A stretch of DNA of 58,380 nucleotides from Beroe ovata (lineage: Eukaryota > Ctenophora > Nuda > Beroida > Beroidae), in the NCBI GenBank assembly GCA_946803715.1, contig CAMPET010000002.1:129299-187678 (forward strand), read 5' to 3'. The stretch's first letter is position 1, and each line of letters starts with the position of its first letter. Both the position numbers and the translations under genes were made by a program. Under the pieces are notes generated by a model. It was given only the letters and a program-made list of their open reading frames with translations, searched no databases and was not told the origin of the DNA. This document shows, piece after piece, positions 28,601-40,834 of this stretch.

Positions 28601-31247
28601 AATTATCATTTCGTAGGGTTAGAAAAGCCCCATGGACCCCTCAATAATACTACACATTGTTTTTGTACTGAGAATGGAAAGTTTAAGCTTACAAAGTTAT
28701 AGGTAGTTTTCATTCATTCTGCGGTATGTAGCTCTGTTATTTGGTGCGGATTGTATAATGTTTTGGAGCCCTTCGGCCCTGTTTGTACCGCGTCAAATTA
28801 GCAGCTGTATAATGAAATGGGGAGGACGGCAGGTATAGTTCCTCATGGAATCAAATTCTGCCTGCTTTGCCCCCACACACACATACACACTCGCGCATAC
28901 ACACCGACCCATCAGAGAACGCATGGTGATCTTTTTGAGTCACAGATTACATTGATCATGGCTCATATTTGTATGCTAAACGACAGCTCGACGAGCCCAA
29001 TGACCCTTGAGGGCTAGTTGGCTTGTTTTGGTAATTCGATTAGTTTTCAAATTACCATACAGAATCTGTCGATTGCTTGATGTGTCTCTGTGAGAATGAT
29101 ATTGTGTGCATTGGTAATTGTGAATATTATCCGCTCATGCAAGAGATACAAGCTTATGTGCGGCTAATGACAGTGGAGATATACCGACATATCCTGCACA
29201 GACACACACACAGACACAGACATACACAGACACACACACATGCACGAATGAGTGTCTGTGTACTCACGGGAATGGACTCGTACTGATCGTAGGGCCACAC
29301 TCGTCTCTGTAGAGCTCCACTACCATGCGTGCCGGCAAACTGTACGATAGCCGCATCCTTGTTCACACTGTACACGGTAACTTTGCAAAGTCCGTAGCAG
29401 TGACGGCGTCGACCTGTACAGGCCAGACGAGGCGAACAGTTGTACCTGGAGATGAATGGTGATATACAGAGATGTGTCAAATACTGTCAGTATGTTAGTA
29501 TGACATCGTCTGTAGTGTGGTATGGTGTCAGTGTGATATAGTATCTGCAGTGTGGTATGGTGTCAGTGTGATATAGTATCTGCAGTGTGGTATGGTGTTA
29601 GTTTGATATAGTGTCTGTAGTGTGACATACTGTCAGTATGATATAGTGTCTGTAGTGTGGTATGGTGTCAGTATGATATAGTGTCTGCAGTGTGAAATGC
29701 TGTCAGTTTGATTAAGTGTCTGCAGTGTGCTATGGTGTCAGTGTGATTTAGTGTCTGCAGTGTGTCATGGTGTCAGTGTGATATAGTGTCGGTAGTGTGG
29801 TATGGTGTCAGTGTGATATAGTGTCTGCAGTGTGGCATGGTGTTTATTGTGACATGGTGTTTATTGTGACATGGTGTTTATTGTGACATGGTTTCAGTGG
29901 GATCAATGTGGTGACAATTACTTCTTGCCCGGGCAGTGGAATATCTCTCTGACCAGGAAATGATCCTGTCTCCGGTGTACCACTCCCTCCAGATCGTGAC
30001 ATCCGAGTTTACCCGTCAATGTGGGCCGCGCTTTCTCTGTGATCTGAAACATAGCAACATGGTGTTGTCGTGGTGTTGTCAGGGTGTTGTCATGTGATCA
30101 TTGCTGTCATGGTGATGCCCTCATCTATTCAGAGAGGTCATGATGTTGCAGTCTGGTGCCAATGACGACATGGAAGTGTTAACTGTTTCAATGAGTTGCT
30201 GGACTGCGCTGGCTTATATTTTGTGAATCAATTATACCCTCTGGTGAGGACCGTCAGACCAAATTAAAGTTTTTCAATGAAAAAACTCCGTAATGACATG
30301 GTATGAACACATAAATGCCATGTGATGGAATAATGACCCAGGTTAGATAACGCGTCAAGACGGCAACAGCTGTTCACCCAATTAAACAATTAAACACCCT
30401 GTATCATACCTCATGTAATAGCATTGTTCATATTGATCCAATTAAATGTTCTATGACTGAATATTTCACAGCTTTGTTCAACTGTGAACTGATTTGCACT
30501 GTAATTTCACGGCTATAATACCTCATGGATTTATGCTAATTGAATTCATGAACTGTCTGACGGATATAATAAGAGTCAGATAGTGCTCATCAGACCTGTG
30601 CCAAGTTTTGCTTGTCACATGCATTATCAGCAATATCAATTAAGAAGGCTCAATTAGCGTCTGACAGCCCTAAAACGGTCGCAGTCGAATCACAGAATGA
30701 TGATGGAATGATTTTAAGTTGAACATGGACAATCTTGGGTAAGCTAGATAGTCAGAAAACATAGCAAAACAACAATTACACTATCAGTCTATCAGTGCAA
30801 CGGTATGGCGGTTCATTCATCATGAAGTGGATTCTATTGTGGCAGCAAGGCCTCTTCCTTACTTACTTTTCACAAAAACGAAAGCATGTACTAAGAACTT
30901 AGCACCTTTTTGTTACAATTCAAGTCACGGATTTTTCAACTCACCACAACATTGTGGCCGTATATCTTCTGCTCGAAGTTCCAACTCGGTTGGGAAGCGA
31001 AGAACATGGGCAAATCCTTGATGGGCACCCGAACACCTCGACTCCATTTGGGGTTCTCGGCTTTACAAGTTCGACACATATTTTTGTAAAAACAGAGATA
31101 TGTCGGTGACTGATAGAACTCAGAAACAGCGATGGAAAAATAGGACTCAAATACGTTATCCGAAGGGCAGAGTGAAAATGTGAATTGACTACGGGAAGAA
31201 CATATGTACCCCTCATCTTCTCTCTCCCTCTGTCTGGGGCAGAACAT
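25461..31247 (-). CDS. Putative transcription factor: Cys/His-rich core with His- and Gln-rich C-terminus (5' end unresolved)
   Basis: Exons on the minus strand: about 31247-30945 (start uncertain), 30043-29922, 29445-29268, 27508-27203, 27061-26836, 26715-26630, 26111-25461 (TAA). All joins are in phase. Exons 1-3 encode a basic, Cys-rich core: CRTCKAENPKW, then FASQPSWNFEQKIYGHNVV, then REIFHCPGKKYNCSPRLAC, RRRHCYGLCKVTVY and AIVQFAGTHG. The order C-x4-Y-x-C, C, C-x3-C, beta strands, G-x-H recalls WRKY/GCM/FLYWCH zinc folds, but I cannot assign it to one. A Ser/Pro/Gly-rich region follows, with FYPSPPGYA. Next come a helix with possible coiled coil (KAENYIQNLGELNTKIDEM), a KRRR nuclear-localisation motif, and His runs. 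The C-terminus has a 12-residue poly-Gln tract (25644-25679) and interrupted Q/H repeats. DNA binding is inferred, not shown. Confidence 0.65.
27501..27765. repeat. 44-bp minisatellite containing a splice acceptor
   Basis: Five to six copies of a 44-bp unit (GTTCTGAGAGAATACACGTG...). Read on the minus strand, each copy contains a pyrimidine-CTCAG/AACTCACC acceptor-like block. The innermost copy is the real acceptor of the exon starting at 27508. Confidence 0.8.
27766..29267. other. intron of the putative transcription factor
   Basis: AT-rich with a (CA)n tract at 29199-29241 beside the exon 29268-29445. I see no exon or element. Confidence 0.5.
29480..29905. repeat. 33-bp minisatellite
   Basis: About twelve copies of a 33-bp unit built on GATATAGTGTCTGCAGTG and TGGTATGGTGTCA, degenerating to TTTATTGTGACATGGTG at the right end. 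It fills the intron between transcription-factor exons 29268-29445 and 29922-30043. Confidence 0.85.
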
Positions 31248-31299
31248 GTGACCTCATCACGCGCGCCCATGTGACCTCTCACGTGATGCATTCCGAGAG

Positions 31300-32948
31300 T
31301 TGAGACACGGGCGCGCGTGACGTGCCACGTGTTGAATTCCTGTTGCTAGGATACGAGATCGGGCTATCACGTGAGGAGTTAGTAGCTCGCATATCACGTG
31401 ACATGATGCTAGTGCTGGTTAAGTGGCTCAAATGCTCTTCGCATTCCAAGGTATGCGTTCCAAGTGAAAGCGCCTGCATGCCGTTTTCGTGGTAATCATG
31501 ATTGGTTACTTATTGACGGAATTAATCTGATTCGATTTCAACTCCTGCCCATATTGGTACTTGAGTGCTTTTACATTACATATTAGCATAGAAATCCTTG
31601 CCACTTGGAATGCAATAACACCCCTGCCATTCTATCAAACACCAGTCTATTCCTTAATTTAACTATTGTGAAACGACATAAAGCTGTGAAAATGATAAAG
31701 CTGGACAGGCCAACTTTTGAATTTATATTAGCGAAATAGGATAGGATCATAGTTCTAAGTTGGGTGATAACTTTCCTAAGATAGAAAGCTTGTATTCAAC
31801 TCTAGCATGTGAAAGTTATCTACTTTTGTAATTTGTATGAACTATTGAACTAAGTTTATCAAAATCATCTTCACTAGCAGCCCATGTCGATTCAGCGCAC
31901 GCGCGGCACAGCAGCTGGGAGTTTGCACGTGCTGAAAGAGGATGATGCGCGTTTTACCGACTGGAGGAGAATCGGGTGGAAGATCGTGGCTAACGTAGCA
32001 ATAAGTGTTGTGTGATGTACAATAAGGAAGAAGACTCTCCCTCGGATTATAGAGCTCGTGACCGGTGCCCTGAGGCGGCCAAAACACGGCCGGGACCCTA
32101 ACCGATGATGGAATACTATCACTTCCGGTAATTATAGTAAATCATGACTGTGATTTGCATGTCATGAGTATGGATTGTGATGTATACATCCCAAAATAGT
32201 TCATTCGAAAAGAAGCTTCTCTTGAATCTAAGTATAACTTACTGTCTGATTTGACCAGAATCAGCGCAATGATATAAAAGCCACCTTAAAAAGCAAAAAT
32301 ATCTGTTTTACCGGTTCGATCAGTCAATGTCCACCTTCCACACCTTTTACAGATCTCTAGCATTGAGGCTCCATCTTTAATTTGATAATTTCTTTGACAC
32401 ACTTATTACGTTTTACTGAATTTAGGTTTTCTGTATGATTAGGAGCTTAGCTGCACATCATTATGACACTAGGGATAGACCCTCGAAACTTAGGTTAGAC
32501 CTCGAACCGGCACGTTTTGCAACAGAACATTGTCCAATCATTGCAATTATTATCCAGCAATGCTGATTACCAGCTGCTGGCGCAGTGGCGCGCTCAAACT
32601 GCGCATATTGAACTCTCTCTATTACAGTGGGACTGTCGTAGTGGGACTGTCATGGCTATGAGACGGAAGAATGATTCATGTAAAGCTATTATAGAAGTAT
32701 CTATTTTCTCAATTCTACGACCTAAATGCGTATATCTTCCTCAGCAACAACGAAATCGAAGGCTTGGCAATCGTCATGGATGCAAGAGACGGGAACGAAT
32801 GTGATCTCGGTTTGGAGCAATTGAAATGAAAGTAGACGACGTTAGTCGCAAATCCAACAGACCAACAAATCGATAAGAAATTGTTTCATTATCCAATAAC
32901 CCATTTTCTAGCAAGATTGATGATGATGAGTCCAGTTTGGTCCACTAA
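31300..32948. other. intergenic / possible 5' exon of the transcription factor
   Basis: On the minus strand, 32087-31960 opens with MFWPPQGTGHELYN and could be a first exon ending at a GTAAAA donor. Its phase does not fit the next exon's best acceptor, so I do not include it. Otherwise no gene is seen. Confidence 0.35.
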
Positions 32949-34469
32949 TCAGATACACTTTGCAGGTGTTGCAGGATTAACCTGTAGTCTGCTCCTCAGA
33001 TGAACATGTTTTGTCCTGACACAAGTTTCCACCTCCTCAGCCGTCATGGAACTGAGGAAATTGTCCGCCTTGATTCGCAGCTCACACAGCTTGCTTACCG
33101 CAGCACACCGCAGAGGTAAGCCGCGCAGTTTGGGATCGTTTTCAATGAGGCTTTGTAGCCCTGTCTTGTAGTATGCTTCCGTCAACGATTCGCCTGAGAG
33201 AAGGTATAGGGTTGTTTGACGTGGAAAAGTGGTTTCAATATCTCACCATATCGATGAGAATACCGGGTCATGTAGAATTGAAAGTATTTCAATGACCCTC
33301 TGTTCACGCCTTGTCGGATTGCATCTGTCCACTTGCCCGTGCGCACTGCGGAGAAGTGGACAAATGAAATCTGACAACTCACGCCTCACACACTTCCTGA
33401 CCACGTGCTGACTCCCTGGTGAACCCTTGGTGGCCTCCTAAGGGCCCTCTACCCACCCTCTCTGATACACAACTGCCTCACTGGTTGACCTCTTATTAAA
33501 ACCTGAGGGCTGGGACAGTGACAGCCCAAAAGCAATTCATAGAACAGTTCGAAGGAGGTGGTCAGAAGTGGGAATATGGTAAGAAATTATTCAAAATAGG
33601 TCCGGAGGAACTGGCAAATATTTCGGTCAGTATGTGGCCAGTAGAAGGTCAGCAGGGGTTCACCAGAGGATCATATTTAGGCATCAGCGACAGATAGAAT
33701 TAGAATATGTTTAGAACTCGGTTAAGCTTGTGGAAATATATTACCTGACAGGTTTGGATTAACCAGGTCAATGATAGGATCACCAGTATTGTCCGAGTTT
33801 TCCCCCTCATTATCATTAACCGTACTGTTAACATAAGTGGCGTCACCCTCGGGACGATTGTGAACCATGGTAGGATCAGTGTCGCAGTCATTACTCTTGA
33901 TTAACTCGGCACTCATGGTCTCCACTGAGTTGCGTGGTATGTCCTCGTGTTCTGCTCCCTTTCTCACTTCGAGAAATTACAAATAGTTACAGGTATCATG
34001 ATGAGCTGTAGAAAGAAAGTTTGATTCCAGCACAACAGCTATGCTTGGTTTTTCTGCTCAATTGAAACCCGACAGCGATAATTGGTCAATGAAAACCTCT
34101 CAGATTGCCAGAAATGGCAGCGAGTGTGGTCTTCTTGTCACGAATTTTCTTGTTGAAGTCGTGAACGAATATTTCGTACTGTTCTGCCGTCTGAAAAACG
34201 ATGTTTCAGTAACTCATGGTGGCACTAAAATAGGACAGAAAACTATAAAATTTAGCGATGAAATCATTTATTCGACTGACATCCAGTAGGGAGAATAACT
34301 CCAGGGATAGCTTGATCAGATCCCAAATGTGATCGTGAGAAATGTTGTCTCCAAGCTTCCGCATCTTTTCAATCCTGACGTCGATTGATAACCGAAGACG
34401 AGACAAATATTCGTCGCACTCTCCGAAAATTTCCTCATTTCCTCCTCCATCCATCATTCCGCCGAACAT
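32949..34469 (-). CDS. Unrecognised 282-residue protein, five exons
   Basis: Exons on the minus strand: 34469-34281, 34190-34097, 33966-33745, 33345-33247, 33193-32949 (stop). All four joins are in phase (0, 1, 1, 1). The product starts MFGGMMDGGGNEEIFGECDE. A helical first half (EYLSRLRLSIDVRIEKMRK, then YEIFVHDFNKKIRDKKT) is followed by an acidic, Asn-rich linker (NDNEGENSDNTGD). A second, probably helical half follows (GKWTDAIRQGVNRGSLKYF, then KTGLQSLIENDPKLRGL, ending NPATPAKCI). No signal peptide, TM segment or known motif is visible, so it is probably cytosolic or nuclear. I do not recognise the family. Confidence 0.7.
33400..33690. other. intron with CTGGTGAACCC-type inverted blocks
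   Basis: CCCTGGTGAACCCTTGG near 33416 is matched in inverted orientation by GGGGTTCACCAGAGG near 33655. The blocks may be ends of a degenerate element within the intron. Confidence 0.3.
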
Positions 34470-36030
34470 AACTGTGACAGAGGAGCAAGAAGCAGCACAA
34501 CACGTTCATATGAGTCTCCAAAATTCTTCTTCATATCATTGTTGCTTGTGCTCCTACATAAATCTTTGCATCCTCACAAAGGATTGAAGCATTATACAAA
34601 TACTCCATAATGAACAATTTGAACATTGTCAATAGATATTTGATTCGGATATCTATTGAGCTCCGGATATTATCCGAAGCTCAGTTCTTACATTCCATGA
34701 AGATCAGTACACAAGTTCTTTACTTTTTACTATATAAAGAGCAAAAACTGCATATGATTGCATGAAAATTTTGCACAGCATATTTGGACACACTAGTTAT
34801 GTACCACGTCACATATGAACGTCGTATGTGTCCAGCAATCCTGATAAGAAGTTTAACTTACAACTGTCCTAAATCGCAGACTAGAACCGCTGTAATTGGA
34901 TTATCTCAAGTGGTGTGTCGTACGAAGGTGCATGCAACTGATAATAATTCACTTATTACGCATATTATATGCACGAACATGCGCAATTATTCATTTCAAA
35001 ACGCAAATAATTTGAACGAAATGACAGCAAATTGAATTGAATTTTCTGAATATTCGCGGAATTTATGACGGGATGGTACGATGGCAGGTGCAGCTAGGCT
35101 CATATTTGTTCTAGAGGATGAGGGGGGGTGAACGCATAAATTATTTCACCCCCTGACCCCTACTTGCGAGACCTATCTGACCCCCTGGTGCTCCATGCTG
35201 ACCCTCTGGTGCCCCCTGCTGACCCCCTGCTGAAATACTCTTTGAGCCCCCTGCTTAACCCCAGTCGAATCTCGAATCTATACTTGCCCCTGCTGAAGCC
35301 CTGGTGGACACATGCTGATCATCTGGGTGAGTAAGGGTTCATCAGGGGTTTATAGTAGTACGGTCATCACCATACTTTCATAAGGCCGTTTAAAGTTCTT
35401 ATTAGATGAAATAGGAACTCCGAAATTATTAGCGTTCTAAAATTTATCCAAATCTTACTGTAAATTTCACTGTCATAATTTGATGTTTACAGAATCATTG
35501 ATGTGCTTTTGTTGACAGTGAGTTTCGAATAATACTTATCTAGTTATGCACAGTTAGAACGCCCATTGCCCAAGGTGCTTAGGGGTAAAATGGGTTCAGC
35601 CCCATCGAAAAGCCTTCAGAGAAATATTGATCCCCCCTTGTTTGCTGCTGGGAATCTACTGACTACTGAGTTTAATGAATAAATTTTCCAGCAAAACTCC
35701 ATCAAAAATTATCAAAGGTAACGCGATGTGCGTTCTATTTCTGAGGCTTATCGCATCAGAAACCGTGAAACTCGAAGCGACCATGGCATTTAAAATTATT
35801 ATTTCATTCCCACTTGAGCTGATAATGTAGCTTTTCAGTTTAAACGAGCAAGTAGGTAAAATAATCGCATAACTTTTTAATCGAATTTTGGAATAATTTG
35901 ATTTAGCCGGTAATTATGTGGTTAGGTGTTCCGAGAAAGACTCGTGTATATGAGAACACGTCAGCTTATCGCAGTAGTACGGTGCGCGCTTGCACGTGCT
36001 ATGACACGCGTGTGATAAGCGCCGAGTTAT
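34470..36030. other. intergenic
   Basis: AT-rich. 35150-35330 is a degenerate repeat of CTGACCCCCTGGTGC-like units. No coding exon is recognised. Confidence 0.5.
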
Positions 36031-36035
36031 GAGTT

Positions 36036-36041
36036 TATAAG
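36036..36041 (+). promoter_or_regulatory. TATA box of the secreted-protein gene
   Basis: TATAAG in GAGTTTATAAGGACC. About 30 bp downstream, TCATCACAACG is a plausible start site. A 5' UTR intron may run from the GTATGC donor at 36216 to the TTTAG acceptor ending at 36305, just before the ATG at 36314. Confidence 0.6.
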
Positions 36042-36313
36042 GACCTATCCGCCCCTCACTCATCACAACGAAGCACTTCTCTTCTCATCCTCTCCTGTTG
36101 TATCAGGAGAGAGTGGGTACACTGGAGAACTTTCTTCTGTGAAACTTTCATTCGGGCTGTGATTTTCTCTTCAGTATTTCCTCGACTTGTGAAACATTTC
36201 CCGATTTTCATGCTGGTATGCAGATTCTCCTGGGCCATATTATAGTAACTCTATTGTTGAGTAAAGCATCTATAACACAATCTCTCTATTCTATTTGGAA
36301 TTTAGGTTCAAGG

Positions 36314-37956
36314 ATGAAGCTGTTCGTCGTTCTAGCCATTGTTGGATTTGTTGCTGCCGCACCCGAACGCCATGTCAACTTCTGCAGAGGTAACCCCGGT
36401 GCGAGAAGCAGTGCTGAATCTGTTCGAGCAGTAATCTCCACCTTCCTCCCCGCTATCATCGGGTATGTAGCAATTATAACATAACATACATACAACCTAC
36501 ATAATATCCTTGTGATACACTGTGAGGCTAGTGCAATATGTCCTATATCATACCTTACTTTATCCACCATTTCCCGGCAGACATTGCCCAACCGCCGCTG
36601 CAGCTATTGAGGCTGGAACCTTCTTCTCTAACGACTGCGCTGTTGCCTTCGACCAAGGTTCGTCACTCATGGTACACAGCAGTGAACTGATTCCTGTCCT
36701 GCTGATGGAAAAAGTGTGTAAAATGGCCTGCTTGCCCTGGCTTGAGCAAACTAAACCATGTCCCCTCCCGTACAGGTTTCTGCTATGTTGCCGGCAAAGT
36801 CGAGGAATTCGGTCTCGAGGAGAAGATTGCCGAGTGCGCCAGTGGTGATGATGAGGAGTACACCGTGACCACCACCTACAGGGATATGGCTGAGGCTCTC
36901 GCTTCCGGAGGCGATGTCTACAAACTTGGACACCTTGCATGCTCCCACGGATTCCCCTGCCTGGAGCACCTTGTCGAACAGATTGCTGAGTGTGCCGCCA
37001 ACGACGCCGACTTCTGGTCTGTTGCTGTTGACAACGCTGTTGCCCTCCTCTCCCCTATCGTTGAGGAGAACTCTGGAGCCATGGCTGACTTTGTTGCTTG
37101 CAAGATGGGAGCTGACAGTGACGCCATGACCATCTTCAGCCTTGTGAGTAACCGATACAGTAAAGTTCTTGATCATAAATGTGCAGTGTACACTATGACC
37201 ATTTCCAGGAATCACGGAATAATCTCAAACGCCCTCCACTAGGTCCAGGATAAGGTCACCAGCTTTGATGACATTGTCAGCCTGTTGGATTCCTACCTCG
37301 GAGCCGAAGACTACGCTACCCTCGCCAGGGATGCCAAGATGAGCCTCTACGCCTTCCTTGAGGGAGCCAAGGATTTCTGTGATGCTGGCTGTGTGAGACA
37401 CACTGGCAAATACTTCAAGCAGCTCTTCAAGGCCACTCACGATGATGAGACTTGCCCCATTATTGGAGAGTACTGCGGAGGCTGCCAGGACAACGCTGAC
37501 AGCTTCATCGTGTCTGGAAAAGTTGCTATCCCATGCTGCACCCAGGATGCTCTCGACAGCATCTACGAGGTGAGTGCTTCATGGGCTGAAATGGGTTTCG
37601 ATCATTTATCATCCCTCACTTCTTGCAAGAACCAAATTATTTGACAAATCTAACGACCTCCTTTCAGTCCATCGTTGAGCTCACATCTGCCACCTACGTT
37701 GCCAGAGCAGGCATGGCTGAGGAAGATATCATCGCTGCTGTTGAGGCCGCTGGTATTTCTACTGACGCTTACTTCCAGGTCAAGGCTGCTGCCGAAGCCC
37801 AGATTGAGTGTCTGTCTGAGGTGAGAGTTATATGCGAGTCATTTCCATCATGCTTTAGATTCTCAACATCGTGTGATGAATATCTTGATCATATTTTGCT
37901 GATAACATCCCCTATTTCAGACCTACGATGCCCTTTCCGACAGCACCTGCACATAA
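36314..37956 (+). CDS. Secreted Cys-containing alpha-helical protein, family unrecognised
   Basis: Six exons: 36314-36462, 36581-36657, 36776-37143, 37243-37569, 37668-37820, 37921-37956 (TAA). All joins are in phase, giving 369 residues. The N-terminus MKLFVVLAIVGFVAAAP is a clear signal peptide. The mature chain is Ala- and Asp/Glu-rich, predicted mostly helical, with many Cys in short spacings (CDAGCVRH, CPIIGEYCGGC, IPCCTQ) that suggest disulphides. There is no TM segment or retention signal, so it is probably secreted or vesicular. Codons favour C-ending and GCC/CTC/AAG forms much more than in neighbouring genes. With a TATA box and compact introns, this suggests high expression. I do not recognise the family. 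Confidence 0.85.
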
Positions 37957-38480
37957 ATCATTCCCCCTACTCTCCACTACCATCGGGTCGCGCTGAGTGC
38001 TGGATCACTGTGTTGCGAGAACCCATTTGAAATAGTGTTTGGTAAAAGTCAAAGACTCAACCAGACGACGGACAAAGGACATTGGTTTCATTGTACTTAT
38101 GAATTTCACAATTATATTTGATAAGGATGAATTGTAATTTAAGACAATAACCATTGACAAACGCATTGATATAACGAGTTTTATTTTTCCTTGCTCTTTA
38201 TAAGGGCAATGCTCTGCAAATGAAATCAATGGGGTTGCGGCGATGATCGAAATAACTCATTACAGAAGTAATATTCCACCCTATGTCTCTAATTATAGAC
38301 ATTGAAATTGGAGGCAAGGGCCGTATGTGTACTATGAATTTTATTGGTGGTCCAACTCATGAATCTATTCATGGTTCAGAGCTTAATTTCAATTGAAGTC
38401 GTGAACTTTGCCTGAATCACCGACTCTTTATATGAGTGAGTCAGTGGTTCAGTCACATTGGTACAATTGGAAACGGACAC

Positions 38481-38575
38481 CTTTGCCTTGCTTCATATTT
38501 TATGAGTGGGCATCACATCAGCTGAAAGTATTGACTCAAGTGATGCCCACAATATATAAATGAAGCAGGGCAAAG
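38481..38575. mobile_element. 95-bp foldback (MITE-like)
   Basis: The left arm CTTTGCCTTGCTTCAT...GTGGGCATCAC pairs with the right arm over about 37 bp with few mismatches, with a short loop near 38525. No target duplication is clear. Confidence 0.6.
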
Positions 38576-39799
38576 CTTGCCGTCTTCAACCGAAAATTTT
38601 TTGCCCACAATCCCGCCCCTATGAAGTCACAACAAACAAAATTGTGTCCTGAGTTTTGTATAATATGCAGTGCACACTTCTGACTGCGCATTATATAAAC
38701 TATAATTTCTCCACAATTTTCACGTCGTATGAGCAGCCATATACAGCACATTGGCGTACAAAGTCTATCATCGCCAGTTATCTCGGAAGGCTGCGGGAAT
38801 CCCATTTTACATCGGAGTAAATGAACTTGAATATTATACATGAACTTCACTTTTGTATGATAATTAAATCAAAATGATAATCCTTATAATATTCCTAGGT
38901 GGCGTTCAAACTTCAAGAACTCTGCTCTAAAGTTGAGTCCTAAACTAGAGCGGAGCGAGCGAGATGATAAGATGACTTCTTTATGAGGATCACCATCAAG
39001 GACCAACTAACTACGATCGTCCATAAGAGGTATGAGATTTGGATGTCTACATGAACACTGGAAAGCCAGGGTTCAGGGTTTTTGAAGGTATCCACTATCC
39101 ATGCTACGAAAGTCACATGTTATGAGGTTTTTCTGATACAGGTAGATCAACTGATCAAGTTTTTAATGACTATTATAACTTTTACTTTATTTTTCAGTCT
39201 CACCACACTTTTTTCCGTTCATCATTTTGCTCCATCATTTCGCTCCAGGTTGCTGATCTGACCTGCAGGTTCATCAATAAAGGTTCATTTTTGTGACTAT
39301 ATTGTATATTCTTTGGGGCGCAATTAATTTGTAATTGAAACAATTGCACTTTATTGTTTTCATTAACACTGCAGTACTTTATAGTTGGTTGTGGTACGTG
39401 CGTTCACAACCTTCTTTATACTTTGTTTAAGTTTCACGTGCTGGCCTATATAAATGATGTTCCTTGCTTTTTAACAGTCAGCTCACATTTTTAAAATATT
39501 ACAGTGGCATGATGTAGGTGTCAAATCAGATTGTTGGTTCATACGATAGCTTCACATATTAACCCAGCAATAGATAATTGAGGACGTGGAGATTTAACAT
39601 TACCGTTATTTGCTCAGTACGGTGCGGAGTCTTTCCTCAGTACTTCAGTTCTTGTGTCGTCATCCGAGTATATATGAACATTGAACACATATGTTCCATC
39701 ACGGCAGTCAAACTACGTCGTTCATCAATGAGTATAAGAACACAAGGAAATATAGTCTGCAGCCATCTGTAATAAAAACAGCTTTTGCTGGATACTGAC

Positions 39800-39888
39800 G
39801 ACCGTTTCTCCAGCTATTTGCATACGTCAGACAGCTGCAATACCATCACGCCGCTGTCCTATGCAGCAAGTAGTTGGAGAAACGGTTC
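39800..39888. repeat. 22-bp inverted repeat
   Basis: GACCGTTTCTCCAGCTATTTGC is matched by the complement of GCAAGTAGTTGGAGAAACGG, with a 44-bp spacer. Possibly a tiny TIR element. Confidence 0.6.
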
Positions 39889-40834
39889 CTAAAAGGTTCA
39901 AACATGAGAGAGTTCTCTCGCTTTTCGTTCTTTGCTCGCTATTTCTTGGTTTTCACGACCCCTGGGAATTCTATATCCATTGCCACTTTGTATAAAACTA
40001 ATTGCATTTCCATCTTGAAACTCTTCTACAGAATCGAACCATTGTTGCTGTTGAGTGTTGACTGTTGTTGAATGTTGTTCAACCCTCTTATTTACATTCA
40101 GTATTATTCTTGCTGCACCTATTATTATGCTGCCCATTCATTTTTTGAGCAATTTATATCCTGCATCAAGAATAGGTATTATATCTGTGATGAGTTACAT
40201 GATATGATTACAGTCCATACTAAGGCGGGTGTGGACCCCCTAATCATTGACTGCGTTGTTGTGATTATGTCTCACAAAATTTGCATTGTGTATTTCCATC
40301 TGATTCAAATTCATTGCCTAAATTGCAATATGTTTGTTGAAAGTGAGATTTGTAATTCCTGATTGGAGTCAATCCAGTAATACGATCGTTGCTAGCCCAA
40401 ATCGTGTGCCTCTATAACAGTGACTATATTGTGACACTGAGCAATAATAATCTATCTTGGAAGCAGTTGAAATTTCCTCTAGACAACCTTTCATCGATTA
40501 TTGAAATGTCATCACTGTATGTAAATGTGCTGCTTTATCAATACGTCCTACCAGGTACCAAAAAACTCTTCAATTGATTTTTCTTTAACATCTGTTGTTG
40601 TGACAACATCATATTGGAGTAGGTTCGAAACGTTCAAATTAATGCTTCTTTGTGCGTCATCTAAATTAGGTAACTGTTTATGATCAATTGCTATCTAATT
40701 TGTATAGGTACCATACTATCATACTGCCTTCATGAGTATCATAGCATAGTAATTCCTCATTACCTGCCTTATTGTGGTCGTCACTTGCAGTGCCAAATAA
40801 AATGAAAACCCATAAAATTCGTATCGTTCTACAA

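Larger units (their letters stand above)
37957..40834. other. intergenic with two foldback sequences
   Basis: It contains the 3' UTR of the secreted-protein gene, then AT-rich DNA with inverted repeats at 38481-38575 and 39800-39888. No convincing coding exon is seen. Confidence 0.5.

Noticed and set aside
29480-29905. CRISPR-like array
   Set aside because: Adjacent degenerate repeats without unique spacers in an animal gene; an ordinary minisatellite.
31842-32122. First exon of the putative transcription factor
   Set aside because: Candidate MFWPPQG exon ends in a phase that does not match the best acceptor of the next exon.
36751-37440. Antisense open frames opposite the secreted-protein gene
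   Set aside because: Mirror frames caused by its strong codon bias; the sense strand has a signal peptide and in-phase splice sites.
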